Of a stretch of 64,000 nt of DNA, positions 35,355-43,781 are shown piece after piece (the first letter of the stretch is position 1; the number at the start of each line of letters is the position of its first letter). The stretch comes from Limibacterium fermenti. Its GTDB lineage: Bacteria > Bacteroidota > Bacteroidia > Bacteroidales > Dysgonomonadaceae. Under the pieces are notes generated by a model, which was not told the origin of the DNA, ran no database searches, and saw only the letters and a list, made by a program, of their open reading frames with translations. A program made the position numbers and the translations under genes. The DNA lies in NCBI RefSeq assembly GCF_041902845.1, contig NZ_CP159486.1, positions 1,364,001 to 1,428,000 of the forward strand. Reading direction: 5' to 3'.

Positions 35355-36122
35355 TCAATTCTCCTCCGTTCCTTCCTTCATGGGGACGAAGATAAAACGG
35401 CCTTCTTCCGATTCTTCAAAGGAGTCGGGGCCGGTACGCTCGATAACCATCATCTTTTGTCCACGGCTATCGCCCACGGGCACCACCATGAGTCCGCCTA
35501 TGCGCAGTTGATGCAAAAGCTTTTCGGGACGTTGTTCCGGCGCCGCGGTAATCAGTATTTTATCGAAAGGAGCGTGATCGGGCAATCCCTCGTATCCGTC
35601 GCCGAAAAACAACTTCGGATAATAGTTTAAAGACTCAAGTGTTTTTTCGGCTTTCCGGTGCAGCGCTTCATACCGCTCGATACTGTACACGTTCATTCCC
35701 ATTTCGCAAAGCACGGCCGCCTGATAACCGCTTCCGGTACCTATTTCGAGCACTTTGTCGCCTGGGCGGAGTTGCAGCAGTTGCGTTTGGAAGGCTACGG
35801 TATACGGTTGGGAAATGGTTTGCCCCTTGTCGATGGGCAAGGCGCGGTCGGCGTAGGCATAATCAACTAAACTTTTATCGATAAATACCTGCCGGGGGAT
35901 AGTCCCGATGGCCGCGAGCACCCGTTCGTCGGTAATGCCTTTGCGCCGTAATTTTTCGACGAGTTTTTTCGCCCTGTCGTCGGCGTATACAATGGTATCG
36001 GTCATAGCAATCTCTGTTTTTGAGGATGATTTTTTGTTGCCGTTTGCTGCACAGCCTATGATGCCCGCACAGCTAACGGCGATAATGAATGATAAAGAAA
36101 TTTGTTGGATGATGGTTGTCAT
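35355..36122 (-). CDS. pcm: protein-L-isoaspartate O-methyltransferase, lipoprotein form
   Basis: The ATG at 36122 yields 255 residues opening with a lipoprotein-like signal (SCAGIIGC, cysteine near residue 24) and a linker, then a complete PCMT domain: RGITDERVLAAIGTIPRQVF, DKGQTISQPYTVAFQTQLL, the SAM loop VLEIGTGSGYQAAVL, and FDKILITAAPEQRPEKLL. It methylates the side chain of isoaspartyl residues using SAM to allow repair. Most Pcm proteins are cytoplasmic; the apparent export signal is odd because SAM is not expected in the periplasm. Longer in-frame starts lack the promoter spacing: a -7 motif lies at 36151-36158. Confidence 0.9.
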   Translation of the reverse strand: MTTIIQQISLSFIIAVSCAGIIGCAANGNKKSSSKTEIAMTDTIVYADDRAKKLVEKLRRKGITDERVLAAIGTIPRQVFIDKSLVDYAYADRALPIDKGQTISQPYTVAFQTQLLQLRPGDKVLEIGTGSGYQAAVLCEMGMNVYSIERYEALHRKAEKTLESLNYYPKLFFGDGYEGLPDHAPFDKILITAAPEQRPEKLLHQLRIGGLMVVPVGDSRGQKMMVIERTGPDSFEESEEGRFIFVPMKEGTEEN

Positions 36123-36150
36123 ATACTGTAATCTTTTTACTTCCTGAAAA

Positions 36151-36158
36151 CAAAGATA
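36151..36158 (-). promoter_or_regulatory. -7 promoter element for pcm
   Basis: Minus-strand TATCTTTG matches the -7 consensus and lies 29 bases before the ATG at 36122, excluding the longer in-frame starts. Confidence 0.5.
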
Positions 36159-36300
36159 ATAAAAAATGGAGGATAGAGAATGGAGGTACTTCCTCCGATA
36201 ATACCTCCGGCGATAAACGCTACGTGTGATAACGGCTAACGCCAATAGTTAAAGACAGGGAGACCGGAGACTGAAGGCATATATTTTTTACAATTTATAT

Positions 36301-36331
36301 TTTGCCGGATGCAAAAAATGTCGTAATATTG
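36301..36331 (+). promoter_or_regulatory. promoter upstream of the 42-bp array and DUF6261 gene
   Basis: TTTG (36301-36304), a 19-base spacer and TAATATTG (36324-36331) match the -33/-7 consensus with one mismatch. If used, the repeat array lies inside a leader of nearly 500 bases ahead of the DUF6261 start. Confidence 0.5.
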
Positions 36332-36566
36332 TACCGTTAAATGTACTGAAATGGGGTGAATTATCCATACACATGGCCAATTATCTTCGAAAAACCGCTC
36401 CGCCCCGGAGCAGCTCAGGGCAGAGACATGCCTATCCCCATTCGCCCGGCCATCACGAATAATAAAGAGTTCTTTGCGGCGTATATGCCTCTTGCGACCG
36501 AAGCTTCGGGATGCCGGGGACTCTTTTTACGATGGCGGAAATCGCGGCGGGCAGAAATTTGCCCTG

Positions 36567-36775
36567 TTTCCGCTTGCGAAAGTCCCATCAGGCAAGTCAA
36601 TCATCCTTTTTCCACTTGCGGAAATGCCATCGGGCAGGCAGGATGCCTTTTTTCCACTTGCGAAAACCTCTCCCGGCAGCCTGTGGCTGTTTTTCCTCTT
36701 GCGGAAACGTTCCCAACCGCTTTGTGCCTTGTTTTTCCATTTGCGAAAGATCCTTTCGGGAGAATGATGTGTCAT
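36567..36775 (+). repeat. tandem array, period 42 bp, upstream of DUF6261 gene
   Basis: Five units anchored by TTTCCaCTTGCGgAAA, a short palindrome, at C positions 36570, 36612, 36654, 36695 and 36737 (steps 42, 42, 41, 42). The rest of each unit is variable but keeps a GGCAgg core. More degenerate units appear upstream from about 36485. Both strands read as 14-residue peptide repeats (FPLAxxPSG on plus, LPDGxxASGKR on minus), but the 41-base step breaks the frame. Confidence 0.85.
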
Positions 36776-36827
36776 TTGAATCTGTTTTTTTACTATTTAT
36801 TTATATATCTGTTAAAAATGAAATATT

Positions 36828-37568
36828 ATGATTATTAAAAGTACAAATTTATCGAAATCACCGTTGATGGAATTCTTTCAGGTGATGAAACTGATTGCCG
36901 GGTATCTTGGTAAAGAAGATATGGAAACGCTGAAGCTGGCAGTTGTGGCCACGGCGTTCCTGGTGGGCTTCGACACGCTCGATGCCGCTGTAAAACAAGC
37001 CGATAAGTCGGGTTTTACGACTGTAAAGAGGGAACGCGATAGTGTGCGCGATAACACGTTCGTGGGATTTATGGAATTTTTACGCAGCATGACGCGTTAT
37101 CCCGATCCGGACGTCAGCGAAGCCGCCCGCCGGTTGCTGTTCGTTACCGAAAAATATGGCAAATCGATCCAGGCCATGGCGCGCGAACAAGAGACATCTA
37201 TCTTGCATAATTGGGTTGGGGACATGCGCCAAAACGGCAATGTAGCCTTGTTGGAAAAACTCACTCACTTGCCATGGATCGATAAAATAGACGAGGAAAA
37301 CACGCAGTACGAGGCGACTCATATTTCTTCTACCGAAGAGAAATCCACGTATGTCACCGGCCTTACGGATAAAGCTCGCAAGGAAATGCAAAAGGCTTTT
37401 GAAAACCTGTGTGAAGCCATTAACAGCCATGCTTTTATCGATGGTGAAACACCTTATATCGGGTTGGCCGATAAAATCAATGTAGAGGTGGCTAATGCAC
37501 AACAACTCGCTAAATCGAGGGCTACACTGTTGAAGAATAAGAAAAAGAAGAAACAAGAAAAGCAATAA
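36828..37568 (+). CDS. DUF6261 family protein
   Basis: The 246-residue, mostly helical cytoplasmic protein has no signal peptide. The DUF6261 pattern is visible: RERDSVRDNTFVGFMEFLRS, DPDVSEAARRLLFVTEKYGK, EQETSILHNWVGDMRQ, LPWIDKIDEENTQYEA. The C-terminus is a run of lysines (KNKKKKKQEKQ), suggesting nucleic-acid or ribosome contact. The function of the family is not known to me. The gene follows the 42-bp array by about 50 bases and ends in a strong terminator, so array and gene form one transcription unit. A GTG-initiated frame (36356-36838) overlaps its first codons. Confidence 0.82.
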   Translation: MIIKSTNLSKSPLMEFFQVMKLIAGYLGKEDMETLKLAVVATAFLVGFDTLDAAVKQADKSGFTTVKRERDSVRDNTFVGFMEFLRSMTRYPDPDVSEAARRLLFVTEKYGKSIQAMAREQETSILHNWVGDMRQNGNVALLEKLTHLPWIDKIDEENTQYEATHISSTEEKSTYVTGLTDKARKEMQKAFENLCEAINSHAFIDGETPYIGLADKINVEVANAQQLAKSRATLLKNKKKKKQEKQ

Positions 37569-37586
37569 TTCCTCCGATTTTTCTCT

Positions 37587-37630
37587 TAGGATGGCGTGAT
37601 CGATTGGGGTCGGCCATCCTATTTTTTTTT
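37587..37630 (+). terminator. intrinsic terminator of the DUF6261 unit
   Basis: TAGGATGGC pairs perfectly with GCCATCCTA, followed by nine T. Confidence 0.88.
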
Positions 37631-37661
37631 CATAAAGAAGATATCATAAGGATAAAAAGCG

Positions 37662-37669
37662 TATTTTTG
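37662..37669 (+). promoter_or_regulatory. -7 promoter element for the DUF3298-rsmG pair
   Basis: TATTTTTG lies 25 bases before the ATG. No convincing -33 is visible. Confidence 0.4.
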
Positions 37670-37694
37670 CACCCGTATTCTTTAAGAACTATTT

Positions 37695-38597
37695 ATGAGT
37701 AGGCAAAGCATCATACCCGTTACTCTGTTGATGGTGAGCGCATCGATACTCCTTTTTTCCTGCAATGAAAGCAAGCGAAGCATGTTTAAAGCGGATAATA
37801 AGGTGGAGTTCGACACGATTATCACAGAGAAACAATATCATCTGGAAGGCGATACGGCCAACCCTTCGTGTAACTTGCATCTGGCGTTCGTATATCCTGT
37901 CGGCAGCGGAAAGGCCGACCTTGCCGCCCTGCAGCGGTTTTTCGTGCAAAATGTGCTGGGAGCGGCATACGACTCGCTTTCGCCGGCTGAGGCCGTGGAG
38001 AAGTATACGCGCGATTACGTCGATAATTATCTGTACGATGTGAAGGTTTATCGCGAAAATGTGAACGATATCCAACAAATTAACGCCCGAATCCCCGACA
38101 TGCATGCCGATGATAGCGAACATGCGGTGATGGATACGTTTTACTCGTACTACGAAATCCTGTCCGATTCCGTCGTGTATAACCGCCACGATATCCTTGC
38201 GTTTCAGGTAAAACAGTCCAACAACAAAGGCGGCGTGGCTTCGTACGATTCGTACCGCAACTGTGTCATCAACCTCAAAACCGAAACGTTACTGACCGAA
38301 AACGATATCTTTAATGCCGGTTACGATGTGGCTTTGCAAAGTTTGTTTGTGACTTATCTGCTCGAACAAAACAACGTGAAAACCGTGCGCGACTTGGAAG
38401 ATCTGGGCTTTTTCGGCGTGGAGGAAATGCTTCCCAACGGCAACTTCCTCGTGACCGATAAAGGCATCATTTATACCTTTAACAAAGGCGAATACTCGGC
38501 TTATCAACTCCATGCACCGGAAGTGTTTATTCCTTACGACGCCATCCGATCGTTATTGCGCAACCATACGGTAGTGTCGAAATTGGCCGGCTTGTAA
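37695..38597 (+). CDS. DUF3298 lipoprotein
   Basis: The 300-residue protein has a lipoprotein signal (SILLFSC, C23). The region 40-295 follows the DUF4163/DUF3298 pattern known from RsiV-like proteins: NLHLAFVYPVGSGKADLAAL, YYEILSDSVVYNRHDILAFQ, YDSYRNCVINLKTETLLTENDIF and EVFIPYDAIRSLL. RsiV binds lysozyme, but no anti-sigma part is present here, so only the fold is transferred. It is expected on the periplasmic face of a membrane. Its TAA overlaps the ATG of rsmG by one base (TAATG), so the two are translationally coupled although their functions appear unrelated. Confidence 0.82.
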   Translation: MSRQSIIPVTLLMVSASILLFSCNESKRSMFKADNKVEFDTIITEKQYHLEGDTANPSCNLHLAFVYPVGSGKADLAALQRFFVQNVLGAAYDSLSPAEAVEKYTRDYVDNYLYDVKVYRENVNDIQQINARIPDMHADDSEHAVMDTFYSYYEILSDSVVYNRHDILAFQVKQSNNKGGVASYDSYRNCVINLKTETLLTENDIFNAGYDVALQSLFVTYLLEQNNVKTVRDLEDLGFFGVEEMLPNGNFLVTDKGIIYTFNKGEYSAYQLHAPEVFIPYDAIRSLLRNHTVVSKLAGL

Positions 38598-39220
38598 TGG
38601 ACGCTATCGAGCGCTATTTCCCCGGTTTAACGCCGCGACAGAAAGAACAATTCGCTTCTTTGCAAACGTTATATGCCGATTGGAATGCAAAAATCAATGT
38701 GATTTCTCGGAAAGACATGGATAACCTCTATGTGCATCATATCTTGCACTCGTTGTCCATTGCCCGGTACATGCGTTTTGCGCCCGGCACGCACCTGCTC
38801 GATGTGGGTACGGGAGGGGGATTTCCGGGCATTCCCCTGGCCATCTTTTTTCCGGAAGCGTCATTTGTACTGCTCGACAGTATCGGCAAAAAGATAAAAG
38901 TCGTGAACGAGATAGCCGTCGCCATCGGCCTGGCGAATGTCGAAGGCGTTCACTCGCGGGTGGAGCAGGAGCGGCGCAAGTTCGATTTTATTGTCAGCCG
39001 TGCGGTAATGGCGATGCCGCAATTGGTCAAGCTCGTTCGCAAAAACATCATTGCGGAGCAGCGCAATGCCTTGCCCAACGGACTCATTTGCCTGAAGGGA
39101 GGCGATTTGACGGAAGAGCTCAAACCTTTCGGGAGTATGGCCGAAACCGTCGCATTATCCAATTATTTCACAGAACCTTTTTTCGAAACCAAAAAACTGG
39201 TGTACCTTCCCCTGGATTGA
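38597..39220 (+). CDS. rsmG: 16S rRNA (guanine-527-N7) methyltransferase
   Basis: The 207-residue protein has the GidB/RsmG order: FPGLTPRQKEQFASLQTLYADWNAKINVIS-type N-terminal helices, then the SAM loop LLDVGTGGGFPGIPLAIFFP, VLLDSIGKKIKVVNEIA, VEGVHSRVEQERRKFDFIVSR and a terminal beta strand. It methylates G527 of 16S rRNA in the 530 loop, with effects on streptomycin response. It is coupled to the upstream lipoprotein by a TAATG overlap. The protein is complete and of normal length. A/T-rich 9-10 base repeats follow the stop. Confidence 0.94.
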   Translation: MDAIERYFPGLTPRQKEQFASLQTLYADWNAKINVISRKDMDNLYVHHILHSLSIARYMRFAPGTHLLDVGTGGGFPGIPLAIFFPEASFVLLDSIGKKIKVVNEIAVAIGLANVEGVHSRVEQERRKFDFIVSRAVMAMPQLVKLVRKNIIAEQRNALPNGLICLKGGDLTEELKPFGSMAETVALSNYFTEPFFETKKLVYLPLD

Positions 39221-39240
39221 TATAGATTGATAGAAGATTG

Positions 39241-39660
39241 TTATATGCTGTATTTCCACTCTATCTGCTGTAATTCTTTCCCTATTTCCCGTATCGTGCT
39301 GATAATTTCCTGTTGTCGTTTGGGTGAAGGTTTCTTTGCCCCGCTTATGTAAGCAGCTAACAGGCTTTGTTTCATTCCCATCCGGCGGGCAATGGCCGAA
39401 GCGTTCAACTCCGGATAATTCATGAAGAGCATATAAAGAAAATTGCTCTGTTTTTCTTTAAAAAAACCTTCGAAACTCAGATCTTCGTCAAGGTCTTTCC
39501 AATGTATGCCGAACTCATCGGCTTCGAAATTATTCCGCTCTTCAGGCGTGGCAAATTTCAAAGGTGGATAATTCGAAAAATCCTCGTATGCTTCACGCCC
39601 CTCTGCGGTGCGTATCCATATAGCTGTATCGGTCGTCCATATTTTTTCGATTACCATCAT
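39241..39660 (-). CDS. DUF2442-type protein with HTH, partner of DUF4160 gene
   Basis: The 139-residue protein has an N-terminal DUF2442 domain (IWTTDTAIWIRTAEGREAYE, FGIHWKDLDEDLSFEGFF) and a C-terminal helix-turn-helix (LNASAIARRMGMKQSLLAAY followed by ISGAKKPSPKRQQ). The DNA-binding half suggests autoregulation. The start overlaps the end of the DUF4160 gene by 68 bases, so the pair is one unit of toxin-antitoxin-like organisation; I recall DUF4160 and DUF2442 as common partners. Which one, if either, is toxic is unknown. A second ATG at 39657 is equally possible. Confidence 0.8.
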   Translation of the reverse strand: MMVIEKIWTTDTAIWIRTAEGREAYEDFSNYPPLKFATPEERNNFEADEFGIHWKDLDEDLSFEGFFKEKQSNFLYMLFMNYPELNASAIARRMGMKQSLLAAYISGAKKPSPKRQQEIISTIREIGKELQQIEWKYSI

Positions 39661-39853
39661 TATTTTCTTCTATTACGGGTTCTACCATCTTTAATTCTGA
39701 TGCTTTTAATCCTTTATTATCCACTAATTTTACAGGAAAAAGCAGGAATTTTGCCCTTGTTTTTCCTTTTACAACATGTATGTGGATCGGCTCATGGTCA
39801 TTGGCATAAATAAGTGATTTGAATGACGATTCAAAGATAGGTTGTTTATTCAT
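39593..39853 (-). CDS. DUF4160 protein
   Basis: The ATG at 39853 gives 86 residues; a TTG three codons upstream is unnecessary. The DUF4160 pattern is clear: FKSLIYANDHEPIHIHVVKG followed by KTRAKFLLFPVKLVDNKGLK and ASELKMVEPVIEEN. The last 20 or so residues (after about 65) are read from DNA shared with the start of the DUF2442 gene and look unconserved. The family is small, cytoplasmic and usually sits beside DUF2442; a toxin-antitoxin-like role is suspected but unproven. Confidence 0.8.
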   Translation of the reverse strand: MNKQPIFESSFKSLIYANDHEPIHIHVVKGKTRAKFLLFPVKLVDNKGLKASELKMVEPVIEENNDGNRKNMDDRYSYMDTHRRGA

Positions 39854-39960
39854 AACCTGCAATTGTTTGTTCCTTTATATACATCTTCATTTATTCGAAA
39901 GGTATAGTATAGCGCGCTGCTTTTTATGCTTTCCCTGTGTGACAATTCAAAAGAAAAAGC

Positions 39961-39968
39961 TATTTTTG
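39961..39968 (+). promoter_or_regulatory. -7 promoter element for the MBL-fold gene
   Basis: TATTTTTG lies 36 bases before the ATG at 40005; the -33 box is not evident. Confidence 0.4.
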
Positions 39969-40004
39969 TGGAAGAAATAGCAACACGAAAGGAATCTTGG
40001 AAAA

Positions 40005-40664
40005 ATGAAAATTAAAACATTTGAATTTAATCCGTTATCAGTAAACACCTACGTTCTCTCCGACGAGACGCGCGAATGTGTGGTGATCGATGCGGCTTGT
40101 TTCTATCCCGATGAAAAGGAAATGCTGCTGAATTATCTCATCGATAACGATCTTATTGTAAAACGGCTTATCAATACCCACTTGCATTTCGACCATCTGT
40201 TCGGTGTAAACTTCCTCGCTTCGCATTTCGGCCTTCCGTTAGACTATCATCCGGCCGATGAGTTTTTGCTCGAAGATATTCCCGGACAGCTCCGCTTGTT
40301 CGGCTTTCAGGGTTTCAGCGACGATTTGACGCCTCCCAAAGGATTGTATCTGCACGAAAACGATACCGTTACCTTCGGCCGGCAACAACTGCGCGTCTGG
40401 GAAGTGCCGGGGCATTCGCCGGGAAGCATCGTTTTTTACAGCGCCGAAGACGGAGCGCTGTTTTCGGGCGATGCCCTGTTCCGTGCCAGTATCGGACGGA
40501 CCGATCTGGCAAGGGGCGATTACGAGCAACTGATCGACGGTATTAAGAAGAAACTTTTTGTTCTGCCCGATGAGACGATCGTCTATCCCGGGCATGGCCC
40601 TTCGACGACTATCGGCTTCGAGCGGCGGAACAATCCTTTTTTGCAATCGGACAAAAGCAATTGA
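40005..40664 (+). CDS. metallo-beta-lactamase-fold hydrolase (glyoxalase II-like)
   Basis: The 219-residue cytoplasmic protein has the zinc-binding HxHxDH motif in NTHLHFDHLFG (H59, H61, D63, H64), then VPGHSPGSIVFY, LFSGDALFRASIGRTDLARG and YPGHGPSTTIGFERRNNPFL, in the order of glyoxalase II and related thioester hydrolases. It lacks the C-terminal domain of classical glyoxalase II. A likely activity is hydrolysis of a thioester such as S-lactoyl conjugates, but the substrate is unknown. It is monocistronic; a heptamer microsatellite begins at its stop codon. Confidence 0.9.
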   Translation: MKIKTFEFNPLSVNTYVLSDETRECVVIDAACFYPDEKEMLLNYLIDNDLIVKRLINTHLHFDHLFGVNFLASHFGLPLDYHPADEFLLEDIPGQLRLFGFQGFSDDLTPPKGLYLHENDTVTFGRQQLRVWEVPGHSPGSIVFYSAEDGALFSGDALFRASIGRTDLARGDYEQLIDGIKKKLFVLPDETIVYPGHGPSTTIGFERRNNPFLQSDKSN

Positions 40665-40665
40665 T

Positions 40666-40711
40666 AATTACGAATTACGAATTACGAATTACAAATTACG
40701 AATTACAAATT
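40666..40711. repeat. heptamer microsatellite after the MBL-fold gene
   Basis: Six and a half copies of aattacG/aattacA in exact 7-base register, two bases after the stop codon. Confidence 0.85.
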
Positions 40712-40806
40712 GGCAGTCTGTAACCATCCGGGTGAAATAGCTTGCGAAACTTAAATAATTAAACTGATAATAACAACAAATATCTACTAAACCGAATCGT
40801 GTATTT

Positions 40807-43653
40807 ATGGAAATGGAAAAATTTTATACCCGTCATATCGGGACCAATGAAGCGGATAGAAAGAAAATGCTGGAAAGCCTCGGCGTTTCCTCAATGGATG
40901 AATTGATCGATCAAACGATACCTTCCGATATCCGTCTGGAGCATCCGCTATCGCTGCCGGCGCCGTTGTCGGAACAGGAGTATGCCGAAGAAATAGGGAG
41001 CATCGCCGCCAAAAACCAACTCTTTGCATCCTACATCGGCATGGGCTGGTACGATACCATCACTCCGGCAGTTATCTACCGCAACGTATTCGAAAATCCG
41101 GTATGGTATACGTCCTATACGCCATATCAGGCGGAGATATCGCAGGGGCGGCTCGAAGCGCTGTTGAATTTTCAAACGGTGGTGAGCGAACTCACGGCTT
41201 TGCCGTTGGCCAACTGCTCCCTGTTGGACGAGGCTACGGCTGCCGGCGAAGCTGCAAGTATGATGCATGCCTTGCGAAGCCGCGAACAGGTGAAAGCCAA
41301 TGTGTCGAAGCTGTTTGTCGATGAAAATATATTTCCGCAAACGCTGGCCGTGTTGCATACCCGCATGGATTGCCACGACATTGAGATTGTCGTCGGCGAC
41401 TATAAGCAGTTCGATGGCGGAGAAAATTTCTTCGGAGCCATCATACAGTATCCCAATAGTAACGGGAGCATCGAAGACTATCGCGGCTTTGTCGAAAAGG
41501 CACATGGAGCCGGCTGCAAAGTAGCCGTCGCTACCGATTTGATGGCGTTGACCCTGCTGACGCCTCCGGGCGAGTGGGGGGCGGATATCGCTTTCGGAAG
41601 TACGCAACGGTTCGGCATCCCGATGTTCTTCGGCGGTCCGTCGGCGGCTTTTTTTGCCACCCGCGACGAATATAAACGTTCTATGCCGGGACGCATCATC
41701 GGCATATCCAAAGATGTCAATGGCCGCCAGGCGTTGCGCATGGCTTTGCAGACACGCGAACAGCATATCAAACGCGACAAGGCGACTTCCAACGTGTGCA
41801 CGGCGCAGGCGTTGTTGGCCACGATGGCGTCGTTCTATGCCATATACCACGGTCCCGAAGGTTTGAAGAGCATTGCCCGCCGTATCCATTCGCATGCCGT
41901 GCAAGTGGCGCGCGAATTGGAAGGAATGGGATTCAAGCAGGTAAACGGGCAATACTTCGATACGTTAAAGATTGAATTGGCGCCGAAAGTCTCCGTTCAG
42001 GACATACGCGACAACGCCGAAGCGCGATCGATCAACCTCCGCTATTTCCCCACGGGCGAGATAGGCATCAGCATCGATGAAACGACCAACTGCCAACGGA
42101 TGCAGGAGTTGCTGGGCGTATTTGCGATGGCGGTGGGCAGCTCGAAAGCGTTTTTGTTCGAATGCGCCGAACCGCAGCAAGCGGCGCTTTGCGAAGAGCT
42201 GGTTCGTAAGACCGATTTTTTGCAACACGAGACCTTTAACCGCTATCATACCGAAACGGAATTGATGCGTTACATCAAACGTTTGGAGCGCAAGGATATT
42301 TCGCTGGCGCATTCCATGATTTCATTGGGTTCGTGTACGATGAAACTTAATTCGGCTTCGAGCATGTTGCCGTTGGGGCTTGCGGCGCTGCAACGCGTCC
42401 ATCCTTATGCCCCCGTGGAACAGGCGGCGGGGTATCTGCAATTCATCGACGAACTCGAATCGATGTTGGCCGAAATCACCGGTTTTGCCGGAGTCAGCTT
42501 GCAGCCTAATTCGGGCGCCGCGGGAGAGTTTACCGGGCTCATCATCATCCGCAGTTATCTCGAAAGCATCGAACAGGGGCATCGTAAAATCGTTTTGATC
42601 CCCGCTTCGGCTCACGGAACCAATCCGGCTAGCGCTGTTCAGGCGGGATTTACCCCCGTAACGGTTGCTTGCGACGAACGGGGAAATGTCGATATGGATG
42701 ACTTGGCCCGCAAAGCGCAGGAGCATGCGCATGATCTGGCCGGATATATGATTACGTATCCTTCCACGCATGGAATTTTTGAAGCGGACATCCGTGAGAT
42801 GTGCCGTATCATTCATGAGAACGGCGGACAAGTGTATATGGACGGCGCGAATATGAACGCCCAAGTGGGATTGACCAATCCGGGTACGATCGGCGCCGAT
42901 CTCTGTCACTTGAACCTGCACAAGACCTTCGCCATTCCTCATGGCGGCGGCGGCCCGGGTGTCGGCCCCGTGTGTGTGGCGCAACATCTGGTTCCCTTCC
43001 TTCCCGGGCATCCCGTGGCTTTCGAATCGGATAAGAACACGGTTGCGGCGGCTCCTTATGGCAACGCCGGGGTGCAGCAAATCACGTATGCGTATATCCG
43101 CATGATGGGCGTCGAAGGTTTGACGAAAGCTACCGAAAACGCAATATTGAATGCGAACTATCTGGCGCAGCGGTTGCAAGACTCGTACGGCATTGTGTAC
43201 CGAGGAGCAAACGGCCGGGTAGGCCATGAGCTTATTCTGGAATGCCGGCAGTTGAAAGCGGTGTCGGGCATTACCGAGAGCGATATCGCCAAGCGGCTGA
43301 TGGATTACGGTTTTCACGCGCCGACTCTTTCTTTCCCGGTGCATGGTACGTTGATGATCGAGCCGACCGAGTGCGAGAGCTTAGCCGAGTTGGATCGTTT
43401 TGTGGAGGCGTTGCAACAGATTCATGAAGAGATTCTGGAAGTGTCGCGCGGCGAGTATACGCTCGAAGATAACGTGCTGGTGAATGCTCCGCATCCCGAA
43501 TATGTAGCTGTTGCCGATGAGTGGAATCATGCCTATCCGCGCAGTAAAGCCATTTATCCGTTGCCGTTTGTTGCGGCGAATAAGTTCTGGATCAATGTAG
43601 GCCGCATCGATGACGCGTATGGCGACCGGCATTTGGTTTCATGCCTTTGCTGA
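40807..43653 (+). CDS. gcvP: glycine dehydrogenase (decarboxylating), P-protein
   Basis: The 948-residue protein is the single-chain (homodimeric) form carrying both halves. FYTRHIGTNEADRKKML opens the inactive half; YIGMGWYDTITPAVIYRNV and PYQAEISQGRLEALLNFQT are conserved. In the second half STHGIFEADIREMC and HLNLHKTFAIPHGGGGPGVG place the pyridoxal phosphate lysine at K706. It decarboxylates glycine and passes the aminomethyl group to the lipoyl H-protein of the glycine cleavage system. No gcvT or gcvH is adjacent, as is common in Bacteroidota. An ATG two codons later is an alternative start. Confidence 0.97.
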   Translation: MEMEKFYTRHIGTNEADRKKMLESLGVSSMDELIDQTIPSDIRLEHPLSLPAPLSEQEYAEEIGSIAAKNQLFASYIGMGWYDTITPAVIYRNVFENPVWYTSYTPYQAEISQGRLEALLNFQTVVSELTALPLANCSLLDEATAAGEAASMMHALRSREQVKANVSKLFVDENIFPQTLAVLHTRMDCHDIEIVVGDYKQFDGGENFFGAIIQYPNSNGSIEDYRGFVEKAHGAGCKVAVATDLMALTLLTPPGEWGADIAFGSTQRFGIPMFFGGPSAAFFATRDEYKRSMPGRIIGISKDVNGRQALRMALQTREQHIKRDKATSNVCTAQALLATMASFYAIYHGPEGLKSIARRIHSHAVQVARELEGMGFKQVNGQYFDTLKIELAPKVSVQDIRDNAEARSINLRYFPTGEIGISIDETTNCQRMQELLGVFAMAVGSSKAFLFECAEPQQAALCEELVRKTDFLQHETFNRYHTETELMRYIKRLERKDISLAHSMISLGSCTMKLNSASSMLPLGLAALQRVHPYAPVEQAAGYLQFIDELESMLAEITGFAGVSLQPNSGAAGEFTGLIIIRSYLESIEQGHRKIVLIPASAHGTNPASAVQAGFTPVTVACDERGNVDMDDLARKAQEHAHDLAGYMITYPSTHGIFEADIREMCRIIHENGGQVYMDGANMNAQVGLTNPGTIGADLCHLNLHKTFAIPHGGGGPGVGPVCVAQHLVPFLPGHPVAFESDKNTVAAAPYGNAGVQQITYAYIRMMGVEGLTKATENAILNANYLAQRLQDSYGIVYRGANGRVGHELILECRQLKAVSGITESDIAKRLMDYGFHAPTLSFPVHGTLMIEPTECESLAELDRFVEALQQIHEEILEVSRGEYTLEDNVLVNAPHPEYVAVADEWNHAYPRSKAIYPLPFVAANKFWINVGRIDDAYGDRHLVSCLC

Positions 43654-43717
43654 TGATCCCGTCTGACGGTTCCAAGCCGTTTGACGGATAACGGGAACGA
43701 AAACTCCCAAAGGAAAA

Positions 43718-43762
43718 AAAGAACCTCGGGTGTCGTATCAAAACGATGCCCGAGGTTTTTCA
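43718..43762. terminator. bidirectional terminator between gcvP and mazG
   Basis: AACCTCGGGTGTCGT and ACGATGCCCGAGGTT form a 15-bp stem (two wobbles) around a 6-base loop, with A-run before and T-run after. Confidence 0.9.
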
Positions 43763-43781
43763 TATTTTCGGATAAATCCGT

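Noticed and set aside
36485..36775. Possible CRISPR array (regular 42-bp spacing)
   Set aside because: Units are degenerate throughout, the conserved part is only about 16 bases, there are no unique spacers of constant length and no cas genes.
36356..36838. 160-codon frame covering the 42-bp array and overlapping the DUF6261 start
   Set aside because: GTG start, repeat-derived composition with many cysteines and prolines, and the 41-base step breaks the peptide repeat; no family resemblance.
40948..41952. 334-codon antisense frame inside gcvP
   Set aside because: Shadow of gcvP due to codon bias; no motifs.
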